Positions 28,016 through 35,466 of a DNA stretch of 64,000 nt are shown in pieces. The position numbers and the translations under genes are program-made. Numbering within the stretch: position 1 is the first letter of the stretch; every line of letters begins with the position of its first letter. Under the pieces are notes generated by a model. The model was not told the origin of the DNA. It made no database searches and saw only the letters and a program-made list of their open reading frames with translations. The stretch spans positions 54,696 through 118,695 of the forward strand of contig URMO01000001.1 of the NCBI GenBank assembly GCA_900549085.1, in the 5' to 3' direction. The DNA comes from an uncultured Collinsella sp. GTDB lineage: Bacteria > Actinomycetota > Coriobacteriia > Coriobacteriales > Coriobacteriaceae.

Positions 28016-28420
28016 GTGGCAGGTATGTCGGAAGCAACTAGGACTCGCACGCATGCGCCCGAGGTTAGGCAGCGCGCCGTGGAGATCCTCCAAGAGGGGG
28101 TCGGTCACCGCGCCCTCGCTGCAAAGCTTGGCATTCCCCAGGCCACGGCTCGTCAGTGGGCCCGCGCATATGCCGTGGGCGGTGCCGACGCCGTGCTCAA
28201 TGCGGGCGCTCGTCATCACACCTATTCGTACGACGTAAAGCTCGCCGTGGTTAAGGACCGTCTGGAAAACGGCCTGACGGTTCGCGAGGCCATGATCAAG
28301 CACGGGATTCCCAGCGAGTCTTCGGTTAAGGCCTGGTGCCGCCAGTATCGCGAGAGCGGTGAGTCCGCGCTGGTCGATAAGCCGCGCGGTCGCAAGCCGC
28401 GCGTTAAAAAGGCGGAATAG
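28016..28420 (+). CDS. Small protein with two HTH domains, IS3 OrfA-like
   Basis: 134 residues with two consecutive helix-turn-helix units: about 15-60 (LAAKLGIPQATARQWARAY) and about 68-115 (YDVKLAVVKDRLENG, then VREAMIKHGI and SVKAWCRQY), ending in a basic RGRKPRVKK tail. The second half resembles OrfA of IS3/IS150 elements. No OrfB, terminal inverted repeats or target duplication are visible, so it may be a domesticated DNA-binding protein. The start is GTG 28016 or ATG 28025. It has its own terminator and sits directly upstream of the hydrogenase operon, which makes a regulatory role possible but unproven. Confidence 0.65.
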   Translation: MAGMSEATRTRTHAPEVRQRAVEILQEGVGHRALAAKLGIPQATARQWARAYAVGGADAVLNAGARHHTYSYDVKLAVVKDRLENGLTVREAMIKHGIPSESSVKAWCRQYRESGESALVDKPRGRKPRVKKAE

Positions 28421-28432
28421 CGAACGGGATGG

Positions 28433-28455
28433 TGCGCCCACAGGGGCGCATTTTT
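28433..28455 (+). terminator. Terminator of the HTH gene
   Basis: Stem TGCGCCC / GGGCGCA with loop ACAG, followed by TTTTT. Confidence 0.88.
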
Positions 28456-28601
28456 CTTGCCGCCCCTCTGCTCCAATGCGGACAGACTCCTTGCCCCGTA
28501 CGCCTAAAACTCCCCAGTTGACCGAAAACCCGCCGCCGCTACTCCTCAATTGAGCTATAACGTTAAACAATTGCAGCGTTTTTGCATGGGGGAGTGATGG
28601 T

Positions 28602-31484
28602 ATGACGCTACTGTATTTCCTTACCCTGTTTCCGCTGGTACCGGCGCTGGGCATGCTGCTCGCGCACGGTGACCGCGCCCGCGATGCGGTGGGGCTCATA
28701 GGTTCCGGCATCATTATGGTGGTGACAGTTGTAGTCGCCGTCATGTTTTTTGGCGCGGGCCCGCAGAGCTTTGAGGTTGCCTCCGACACCTCGCATGTGC
28801 TCTCGATCATCAGCTCCGCCATCGATGTCATTCTGTGCGCCGTCATCCTGTACAACGCGTACAAATATAGGAACGTGCTCACCACGGTGCTCGGCATAGT
28901 CCAGCTGGTGGGCTCGCTCGCCTTTGCAGCCATGACGCTGCCCGCGGCCGAAGCCGTCACGGCGACGCCGCTCTACCTGGATTACATGAGCGTGATCATG
29001 GTCCTCGCCGTCGGCATTGTCGGCAGCCTAATCTGCGTGTATGCCCTGGGCTACATGAAGGACTTCCAGGCCCACGACGAGCACGAGGCCGCGCTGCGCG
29101 GGCAGACCGCGCCCGACCGTCGCCCGCAGTTCCTGGCGCTTATGTTCCTGTTCCTCTCGGCCATGTTCGTCATCGTGACGAGCGACAACCTTGAGTGGTT
29201 GTTCTGCGGCTGGGAAATCACCACCGTGTGCTCGTTCCTTATGATTGGCTATACGCGCACGCCCGAGGCCATCAAGAACGCCTTCACCCAGATCATCCTC
29301 AACATGCTGGGCGGTATCGCGTTTTTGGCCGGCCTCATGTACCTGCACGTTAACGGTATGCCGCTGACCATCTCGGGTGTGATCGAGCTTTCCGGCGCCG
29401 GAACCGCGCAATCCGCGCTGCTGGTGATGCCGGTCATCCTGTTGTCGCTCGCCGCACTCACCAAGGCCGCACAGATGCCGTTCCACACTTGGCTGCTGGG
29501 TGCCATGGTTGCCCCCACGCCCACGAGCGCCCTGCTGCACTCGTCAACCATGGTCAAAGCCGGCGTGTTTCTGATGGTCAAGCTCAGCCCGCTCTATGCC
29601 ATCTATCCCGTGACTGGCTTTATGGTCACGAGCGTGGGCGCTATCACGTTTTTGCTCGCCGCCCTCATGGCCATCTCGCAGAGCAACGCCAAACGCGTGC
29701 TCGCGTACTCCACCATTTCCAACTTGGGCCTCATCAGTGCCTGTTTGGGTGTCGGCGCGCCCGAGGCCGTATGGGCGGCCATCTTCCTGATCCTGTTCCA
29801 CACGGTGGCAAAGTCGCTGCTGTTCCTGTGCGTGGGCACGGCCGAGCATCATATCGGCAGCCGCAATATCGAGGACATGGACGGTATGTTCAGCCGCATG
29901 CCGCACCTGACGCGCCTGATGATGCTGGGCATCATGGGCATGTTTGTGGCGCCGTTTGGCATGCTCGTGTCCAAGTGGGGCGCCCTGGTGGCGTTTGCGC
30001 AGACCGGCAACGTGCTCATGATCATGGTGCTTGCCTTTGGCTCGGCCGCGACGTTTTACTTCTGGGGCAAGTGGCTTGCCAAGCTTTCGGGCGTCGATCC
30101 CACGGCTCAAAACGTTGAGGTCAATGTCCATAAGACCGAATGGATGGCGCTCAACACCATCGCCGCGCTGCTGATTCTGTGCTGCGTGGCGTTCCCGGTT
30201 ATCTCGAGCGGTCTGGTGTCGCCTTACTTGGCCATGGTGTTTGGCCGCGTGCCGCACGTTATCGGCAAGGACGCCATGTATCTGATGGTGGTTATCGTGG
30301 CGTTTATCGCCGTAGTGCTGCTGACTTCATTCCGCGTGAGCAATAAGCCGCACGTCAACGTGTACCTTTCGGGCGTGGGAACCGACAAATATCGCCATTT
30401 CCGCGGCTCGATGGGACACGAGGTGAAGGCCGAAAAGCGCAATTGGTACTCGGAGGACGTCCTTGGAGAGAAGCGTATTGGCCCCGCGGGTAGCGTCGTG
30501 TGCTGCAGCATTATCTTGTTTGCGCTGCTGTGCTGCGCATGGATTGGACCCGAGCGGCTTGCCATGAGCGCCCCCTCGGTGCTGCGCGGCAAGTATTTTG
30601 AAGGTTCGGGTGTCGTGGGCATCTTTATTGGTACCGTGGCGTTTGCCTTGATTGCGCCGCTTGTGGGCGGCCTGATCGACGGCGTTGACCGCAAGCTGTC
30701 CGCTCGCATGCAGGGCCGCGTGGGCCCGCGCTTGCTGCAGCCCTTCTACGACGTTGCCAAGCTGCTGCGCAAGGCTCCTGCCAGCGTAAACACCATGGAC
30801 GATACCTACATGGCGTGCGCGCTCATCTTTACCGTGGTGGGCGGCGGCATCTTTGTGTCGGGCTCCAACACGCTGCTGTGCGCTTTTATGGTGACGCTCG
30901 CCGCGATCTTTGTGGTGTTGGCGTCCGCCTCGACGCAAAGCCCGTTTGCCCAGGTCGGCGCCGACCGCGAGCTGCTGCAGGTCATGAGTTACGAGCCCGC
31001 CGTTTTGCTGATGAGCGTGGGCCTGTACCTTGCCACCGATAGCTTCGATTCCATCGCCGTGACGGGGCAGTCGGCCCCCATCATCGTGTACAGCGCGCCC
31101 ATTTTCCTCGCGCTGCTCGCGGTGCTTACCATCAAGCTGCGCAAGTCGCCGTTCGATCTTTCGTACTCGCATCACGCGCATCAGGAGATCGTTCAGGGCG
31201 TCGCCACCGAGATGAGCGGCGGCACGCTGGCAAAGATGACCCTTATGCACTGGTGCGAGACCGTGCTGTTTTTGATGTGGGTGGGCATGTTCTTTGTCTG
31301 GGACAACCCGGTGAGCTGGGTCGTGGCCCTGGTCGTGATGGCTGCGACGTATTTTGTCGAGGTGCTGATCGACAATACCTTCGCACGCAGCACCTGGCGC
31401 AGCTGCTTTAAGCTCGGATGGGGCGTGGCGCTGGTGTTTGGCCTGCTCAACCTTATGCCCATCCTCGTCGACGTGTTTATTTAG
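28602..31484 (+). CDS. echAB: Ech hydrogenase membrane subunits A and B fused
   Basis: 960 residues. Residues 1-~600 match NuoL/EchA/HyfB-type antiporter-like subunits: Glu205 in WEITTVCSF, Lys288 in LTKAAQMPFHTWL, Lys319 in HSSTMVKAGVF, and the HTVAKSLLFL helix. Residues about 630-960 match NuoH/EchB: ARMQGRVGPRLLQPFYDVAKL at 701-721 and FAQVGADRELLQVMSYEP, the quinone-chamber loops that bind the small subunit. Together they form the ion-translocating membrane arm of a group 4 [NiFe] hydrogenase. The two functions are normally separate genes (about 640 and 290 residues); here one frame runs through, with a hydrophilic joint at about 585-630. GGGGGAG precedes the start. First gene of the echAB-C-D-E-F operon. 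Confidence 0.92.
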   Translation: MTLLYFLTLFPLVPALGMLLAHGDRARDAVGLIGSGIIMVVTVVVAVMFFGAGPQSFEVASDTSHVLSIISSAIDVILCAVILYNAYKYRNVLTTVLGIVQLVGSLAFAAMTLPAAEAVTATPLYLDYMSVIMVLAVGIVGSLICVYALGYMKDFQAHDEHEAALRGQTAPDRRPQFLALMFLFLSAMFVIVTSDNLEWLFCGWEITTVCSFLMIGYTRTPEAIKNAFTQIILNMLGGIAFLAGLMYLHVNGMPLTISGVIELSGAGTAQSALLVMPVILLSLAALTKAAQMPFHTWLLGAMVAPTPTSALLHSSTMVKAGVFLMVKLSPLYAIYPVTGFMVTSVGAITFLLAALMAISQSNAKRVLAYSTISNLGLISACLGVGAPEAVWAAIFLILFHTVAKSLLFLCVGTAEHHIGSRNIEDMDGMFSRMPHLTRLMMLGIMGMFVAPFGMLVSKWGALVAFAQTGNVLMIMVLAFGSAATFYFWGKWLAKLSGVDPTAQNVEVNVHKTEWMALNTIAALLILCCVAFPVISSGLVSPYLAMVFGRVPHVIGKDAMYLMVVIVAFIAVVLLTSFRVSNKPHVNVYLSGVGTDKYRHFRGSMGHEVKAEKRNWYSEDVLGEKRIGPAGSVVCCSIILFALLCCAWIGPERLAMSAPSVLRGKYFEGSGVVGIFIGTVAFALIAPLVGGLIDGVDRKLSARMQGRVGPRLLQPFYDVAKLLRKAPASVNTMDDTYMACALIFTVVGGGIFVSGSNTLLCAFMVTLAAIFVVLASASTQSPFAQVGADRELLQVMSYEPAVLLMSVGLYLATDSFDSIAVTGQSAPIIVYSAPIFLALLAVLTIKLRKSPFDLSYSHHAHQEIVQGVATEMSGGTLAKMTLMHWCETVLFLMWVGMFFVWDNPVSWVVALVVMAATYFVEVLIDNTFARSTWRSCFKLGWGVALVFGLLNLMPILVDVFI

Positions 31485-31496
31485 GAGGCGGCATTC

Positions 31497-32114
31497 ATGG
31501 ATCATAAAATGTCGCGCTCGCCGTGGGTTATTCATTACGACGGCTCGAGCTGCAACGGATGCGATATCGAGGTGCTGGCCTCGCTCACGCCGCTGTTCGA
31601 TGCGGAGCGGTTTGGCGTGGTCAACACCGGCAACCCCAAGCATGCGGATATCTTTTTGGTGACGGGTTCGGTCAATGCCCAGAACCTGCCCGTCGTGCGC
31701 CAGATCTACAACCAGATGCTCGAGCCTAAGTGCGTGGTGGCGTGCGGCATCTGCGCGTGCTCGGGCGGCGTATTCCGCGATGCCTACAACGTGATCGGAG
31801 GCGTGGACCGCGCGATTCCCGTGGACGTATACGCGCCCGGGTGCGCCATTCGTCCCGAGACGGTGATTGATGCCATCGTGGAGGCGTGCGGCATCCTGGA
31901 CCAGAAGGAGGCCGTGATGCGTGCTGGCGGCGACCCGCTCACCGTGGGCGGTGCCGCTACCTGGGACGGTGGCGTTGAGCTGGGCGAGGACGGGTTTGTG
32001 GCTGCGGGGGCCGGGGCTGACGGTGCCGGTGACGCGCCTGCCGGGAAGCCCGCCGCGTCCGTCGCTGGCGACGCATCTGCTGAGACGCCCGCCGCTGCAA
32101 AGGAGGCCGAGTAA
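31497..32114 (+). CDS. echC: Ech hydrogenase small subunit (NuoB/EchC-like)
   Basis: 205 residues. The first ~140 form the small subunit carrying the proximal [4Fe-4S] cluster: Cys19 and Cys22 in SSCNGCDIE, Cys86 in CGICACSGG and Cys116 in APGCAIRPE. It passes electrons between the ferredoxin-like subunit and the Ni-Fe centre. Residues about 145-205 are an Ala/Gly/Asp-rich tail with no counterpart in standard EchC (about 150 residues). GGAGG about 11 bases upstream marks the start. It begins 12 bases after echAB and its stop overlaps the echD start (TAATG), so translation is coupled. Confidence 0.93.
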   Translation: MDHKMSRSPWVIHYDGSSCNGCDIEVLASLTPLFDAERFGVVNTGNPKHADIFLVTGSVNAQNLPVVRQIYNQMLEPKCVVACGICACSGGVFRDAYNVIGGVDRAIPVDVYAPGCAIRPETVIDAIVEACGILDQKEAVMRAGGDPLTVGGAATWDGGVELGEDGFVAAGAGADGAGDAPAGKPAASVAGDASAETPAAAKEAE

Positions 32115-32833
32115 TGCAAAAGGCTATCTATACCACCGTCGGGATCGACGAGCTCCTGTCGCATGTCCAGGCGCTCAAGGGCGTCGGCGCGCGCTTTGTG
32201 CAAATGCATGCCGAGCGCAACGTCGACGACGGCACGTATCGCCTGGTCTATACGTTTATCAACGTTCGTGCTGCACAGGAGCAGATCGCTCAGGATGGCA
32301 GCTATGCGATCGAGAACCTGGTGGTCGAGGGAATTGATCAGTACCAGGAGATTCCGTCCATCAGCTCGTACTATCCGGCGGTATTTCCGTTTGAAAATGA
32401 GGCGCACGACCTGTTCGGGCTTGCCATCACCGACATGCAGATTGACTTTAAGGGCTTTTTCTACCAGGTCTCGACTGCCGAGCCCATGAGCGTTATCACG
32501 CCCGAGGTGAAGGCTGCGCGCGAGAAGGCCATGAAGGTCCGTGCCGCCGCCGAGGCCAAGGCGCGCAAGGCCGCGGCCGAAAAGGCCGCCGCGGCTGCGG
32601 CTGCTGCAGGGGAGGGCGCTGCGAGCGCCGATGATGCTTCGGCTGCGGCGAGCGCTCGACCTGCTGCGGCTGCCGGCTCCGATGCTCAGCATGACGATGC
32701 CGCCGCCAAGGCGGCGCTCAAGGCCGCCGAGATGGAGGCAAAGCTCGCCGCCATGGATCCCGAGAAAGCGGCCAAGGTCCGCGCGGTGCTTGCCGCCAAG
32801 GCCGCCCGAGACAAGCAGAAAAAGGAGGCGTAA
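32114..32833 (+). CDS. echD: Ech hydrogenase NuoC/EchD-like subunit
   Basis: 239 residues. Residues 1-~125 are the 30-kDa-type subunit that supports the large subunit: LVVEGIDQYQEIPSISSYYP, FPFENEAHDLFGL (about 91-103) and DFKGFFYQ. The rest (131-239) is a highly charged, Ala/Lys/Glu-rich helix-forming tail, probably coiled coil, not found in standard EchD. It starts within the stop of echC and is followed 5 bases later by echE. The first part is confident; the tail's role is unknown. Confidence 0.9.
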   Translation: MQKAIYTTVGIDELLSHVQALKGVGARFVQMHAERNVDDGTYRLVYTFINVRAAQEQIAQDGSYAIENLVVEGIDQYQEIPSISSYYPAVFPFENEAHDLFGLAITDMQIDFKGFFYQVSTAEPMSVITPEVKAAREKAMKVRAAAEAKARKAAAEKAAAAAAAAGEGAASADDASAAASARPAAAAGSDAQHDDAAAKAALKAAEMEAKLAAMDPEKAAKVRAVLAAKAARDKQKKEA

Positions 32834-32838
32834 GGTCC

Positions 32839-33927
32839 ATGGCACATCGCTCCGTTATTCCGTTTGGCCCGCAGCACCCGGTGCTGCCCGAGCCGCTTCA
32901 TCTGGACCTGGTGATCGAGGACGACCGCGTTCTCGAGGCAATTCCGCAGATCGGCTTTGTGCACCGCGGACTCGAGAAGCTCACCGAAAAGCGTGACATG
33001 CACCAGTTTGGCTACATCGCCGAGCGTATCTGCGGCATCTGCGCCGTGGGCCATAGCTATGGCTATGCAAGCGCCTGCGAGCGCATGCTCGACATCGAGG
33101 TGCCCGGCCGCGTGCAGTATATCCGCACCATTTTGCACGAGCTTTCGCGCATTCACTCGCACCTGCTGTGGCTTGGCCTGCTCGCCGATGCCTTTGGCTT
33201 CGAGGCGCTGTTCTATCGTTCGTGGACCCTGCGCGAGCAGATTCTCAAGATCTTCGAGAGCACCTGCGGCGGCCGCGTGATCCTTTCGATCAACGAAATC
33301 GGCGGCCTTAAGCACGACATCGAGGACTCCGAGCTGGCGGGTATTGTCCAGACGCTCGATGCCATGCGTCCCGACTACGAGGCCCTGGTGCATACGTTTT
33401 TGGACGACAATAGCTGCGGCGAGCGCCTGCATGGCGTGGGCGTGATCAGCAAGAAGGATGCGCTGGAGCTTTCGATGGTCGGCCCGTTCGGCCGCGCCTC
33501 GGGCGTGGACTACGACGTGCGCATGTTTGGCGACGGTGCCTATGCGGATCTGGCCGCGTTTGAGCCTATCGTTGCTAGCGATGGCGACTGCTATGCCCGC
33601 TGCCAGGTGCGTTGTGCCGAGGTCACGCAGGCCATGGATATCATCAAGGAGCTTGTGGGCAAGATTCCGCACGACGGAATCGGCGGGCGCACCAAGCTCA
33701 CGCCGGCCGACGGCGCGCGCGGCGAGGTTGTGATTGAGCAGCCGCGCGGCGAGGCGTATTACTATGTGCGCGGTAACGGCACCAAGAACCTGGACCGCTT
33801 CCGCGTGCGCACGCCGACGTCGCAGAACCTGGCGGGTCTGACGCATGCGCTGCAGGGCGTGCTCCTTGCCAACGTGCCCATGATTATCCTGACCATCGAC
33901 CCCTGCATTAGCTGCACGGAAAGGTAG
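32839..33927 (+). CDS. echE: Ech hydrogenase [NiFe] large (catalytic) subunit
   Basis: 362 residues of the NuoD/HycE/EchE family with both nickel-binding motifs intact: RICGIC (Cys65, Cys68) in ERICGICAVGHSYG and DPCISC (Cys356, Cys359) six residues before the end. This separates a real hydrogenase from NuoD of complex I, which lacks these cysteines. It reduces protons or oxidises H2 against ferredoxin while the membrane arm moves ions. The chain stops at CISCTER, so there is no C-terminal extension for a maturation endopeptidase, as in other Ech-type enzymes. The hyp maturation genes are not in the window. Confidence 0.95.
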   Translation: MAHRSVIPFGPQHPVLPEPLHLDLVIEDDRVLEAIPQIGFVHRGLEKLTEKRDMHQFGYIAERICGICAVGHSYGYASACERMLDIEVPGRVQYIRTILHELSRIHSHLLWLGLLADAFGFEALFYRSWTLREQILKIFESTCGGRVILSINEIGGLKHDIEDSELAGIVQTLDAMRPDYEALVHTFLDDNSCGERLHGVGVISKKDALELSMVGPFGRASGVDYDVRMFGDGAYADLAAFEPIVASDGDCYARCQVRCAEVTQAMDIIKELVGKIPHDGIGGRTKLTPADGARGEVVIEQPRGEAYYYVRGNGTKNLDRFRVRTPTSQNLAGLTHALQGVLLANVPMIILTIDPCISCTER

Positions 33928-33934
33928 GCGCGGC

Positions 33935-34276
33935 ATGAGTTTACTGACATTTGCCAAGACGGCCTTGGGCTCTATGGTCAAGCAGCCGGTCACGGTGTGC
34001 TATCCGCAGGAAAAGCTCGTGGCGCCCGAGCGCCTGCGCGGGCACATCGTTAACGACATGGACGTGTGCATTTGCTGCGGCATGTGCGCGCGTCGCTGCC
34101 CGGCGGGCGCGCTTGCGGTCGATCGCAAGGGCGGTACCTGGTCGATCGATCCGTATGCCTGCGTGGTATGCGGCGAGTGTATCGAAAGCTGTCCCAAACA
34201 CTGCCTGACTATGGACACCGCCCGCACCCCAGTCGCAGCGAACAAGACTCCCACGGTAGAAACTAAGTCGGAGTAG
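33935..34276 (+). CDS. echF: Ech hydrogenase ferredoxin-like subunit
   Basis: 113 residues of the NuoI/EchF family with two [4Fe-4S] motifs, CICCGMCARRCP and CVVCGECIESCP. It is the electron entry point from soluble ferredoxin to the small subunit. A short hydrophobic N-terminus and a Thr-rich tail frame the clusters. It starts 7 bases after the echE stop and closes the operon; a strong hairpin follows. With this subunit all six Ech functions are present in five genes. No formate dehydrogenase gene is linked, so ferredoxin, not formate, is the more likely partner. Confidence 0.93.
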   Translation: MSLLTFAKTALGSMVKQPVTVCYPQEKLVAPERLRGHIVNDMDVCICCGMCARRCPAGALAVDRKGGTWSIDPYACVVCGECIESCPKHCLTMDTARTPVAANKTPTVETKSE

Positions 34277-34297
34277 CGCTGGAATAGAGCTGGAATA

Positions 34298-34331
34298 GGG
34301 GCCGGTGGGGCAAAAATGCCCCACCGGCCCC
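34298..34331. terminator. Terminator hairpin of the ech operon
   Basis: Perfect 15-bp inverted repeat GGGGCCGGTGGGGCA / TGCCCCACCGGCCCC, 4-base A loop. No T-run follows, so strength is uncertain. Confidence 0.75.
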
Positions 34332-34363
34332 GCGCTTAAACGCGCGGTTGGACCGCCGCGAAC

Positions 34364-34515
34364 AAAACTATGCCGGATTACGGGGCTGGATTGCGAACCT
34401 ACGACCATATCGAAAACCACGAAATTAAAACCGCAGGTAGACGAACCGTCATTTTGCAGAAAACGCGGGTATGGATGAGGGCCCCGACTTTAGCCCCGTA
34501 ATCCGGCATAGTTTT
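34364..34515. repeat. Large hairpin element, AAAACTATG family, copy A
   Basis: Perfect 24-bp inverted repeat (34364-34387 and 34492-34515) around a 104-base interior. Outer tip AAAACTATGCCGG is shared with copy B; the inner arm ATTACGGGGCT is not, yet pairs with AGCCCCGTAAT. The interior contains CGACCA and AAAACCGCAGGTAG. It is preceded by CGAAC and followed by GAAATG, as in copy B. Confidence 0.88.
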
Positions 34516-34542
34516 GAAATGACACCATATCAGTACCAGCCC

Positions 34543-34575
34543 CTGATCCCTCGGGGACGGAGGAAAACGGATCAT
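34543..34575 (+). repeat. Dispersed intergenic repeat, copy 2
   Basis: CTGATCCC then GGGGACGGAGGAAAA then GGATCAT, the same unit as 3902-3934, here between the two hairpin elements. Confidence 0.6.
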
Positions 34576-34623
34576 TTTGGTCCCGCGAGGCTTGCGGAGG
34601 CACTCGTGCAGGGCCGCCCGAAC

Positions 34624-34775
34624 AAAACTATGTCGGTTTACTACGATGAATTCGACATTCCCGACCATGACTGCATTTTTCTAAATATTGCAAGCGCTCT
34701 ACCTGCGGTTTTGCAAGTGCGCAATTTGCCGTGGTCAAAGGTGGGCGATTCGTCGTAGTAAACCGGCATAGTTTT
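34624..34775. repeat. Large hairpin element, AAAACTATG family, copy B
   Basis: 23-bp inverted repeat (34624-34646 and 34753-34775, one mismatch) around a 106-base interior. Tip AAAACTATGTCGG; inner arm TTTACTACGA pairs with TCGTAGTAAA. The interior carries CTACCTGCGGTTTT, the reverse complement of the conserved segment in copy A, so the two copies lie in opposite orientation. No gene is seen between 34277 and 34836. Confidence 0.88.
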
Positions 34776-34836
34776 GAAATGGCATTAAATCGGTAGCAGC
34801 CATTTTACTCTGCCGGGGTGGTCGGCCGTTGGGTAA

Positions 34837-35466
34837 TTACCCTCGCAGGTAGGCAATGGCGATCTGTGTGCGGTTGCGTAGGCCCATTTTGGCAAGGATC
34901 GAGCTGATGTGGTTGCGCACGGTGCCTTCGCCCATGTATGCCGTGGCGGCAATCTCCTTGTTGTCGAGGCCACGGGCGATGAGCTCGGCGACTTCGAACT
35001 CGCGGTCGGTCAGGCTGGCAAAGGCGGCGGGCCGGCGGGGCGTGCTGGCATCGGCGCCTGTCCCGTCAAAATCGATGTCCTCGATCGCCTTACCCTCGAG
35101 CACGCGTTTACCGTCCATGACCTGCGCCAACGCCGGCGGAATGGCGGCGACATCGGTTTTGATCAGGTAGCCGCGGGCGCCCAGCTTGAGCGCCGATACG
35201 ATGTACTCGTCATCCGAGAACGTCGTCAGAAACACCACGCGCGCCGAAGGGTCGCGCTCAAGGATCTCGCGTGCCGCCGAAAGTCCGTCACGCCCCGGCA
35301 TCTGAATGTCGAGCAGTGCGATATCGGGCGCGTGTTCGGCATAGAGCGAAACCGCATCGTTGCCGTTGGCGCCGGTGCCCACTACCTCGATCTGCGGCTG
35401 GGCGCCCAGGATAATCTTGAGCGAATCGACCACCAAGCGGTCGTCGTCGACAACGATGAGCCTCAT
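34837..35466 (-). CDS. Response regulator, NarL/FixJ family
   Basis: 209 residues. A receiver domain (1-~120) has VVDDD at the N-terminus, the phospho-acceptor Asp in LLDIQMPG near residue 53 and the conserved Lys in YLIKTD. The C-terminal LuxR-type helix-turn-helix (about 148-205) includes LTDREFEVAELIARGLDNKEIA and VRNHISSILAKMG. Its start overlaps the stop of the upstream sensor kinase by one base (ATGA), so the pair is co-translated. The pair is divergent from an ABC-2 exporter operon, its probable target, as in LiaSR- or DesKR-like antibiotic or membrane-stress systems. Confidence 0.95.
   Translation of the reverse strand: MRLIVVDDDRLVVDSLKIILGAQPQIEVVGTGANGNDAVSLYAEHAPDIALLDIQMPGRDGLSAAREILERDPSARVVFLTTFSDDEYIVSALKLGARGYLIKTDVAAIPPALAQVMDGKRVLEGKAIEDIDFDGTGADASTPRRPAAFASLTDREFEVAELIARGLDNKEIAATAYMGEGTVRNHISSILAKMGLRNRTQIAIAYLRG

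Noticed and set aside
28016..28420. Complete IS3-family insertion sequence
   Set aside because: Only an OrfA-like protein is present; no OrfB, terminal inverted repeats or target duplication were found around it.
32839..33927. NuoD subunit of respiratory complex I
   Set aside because: Both CxxC nickel-binding motifs are intact, which identifies a [NiFe] hydrogenase large subunit.
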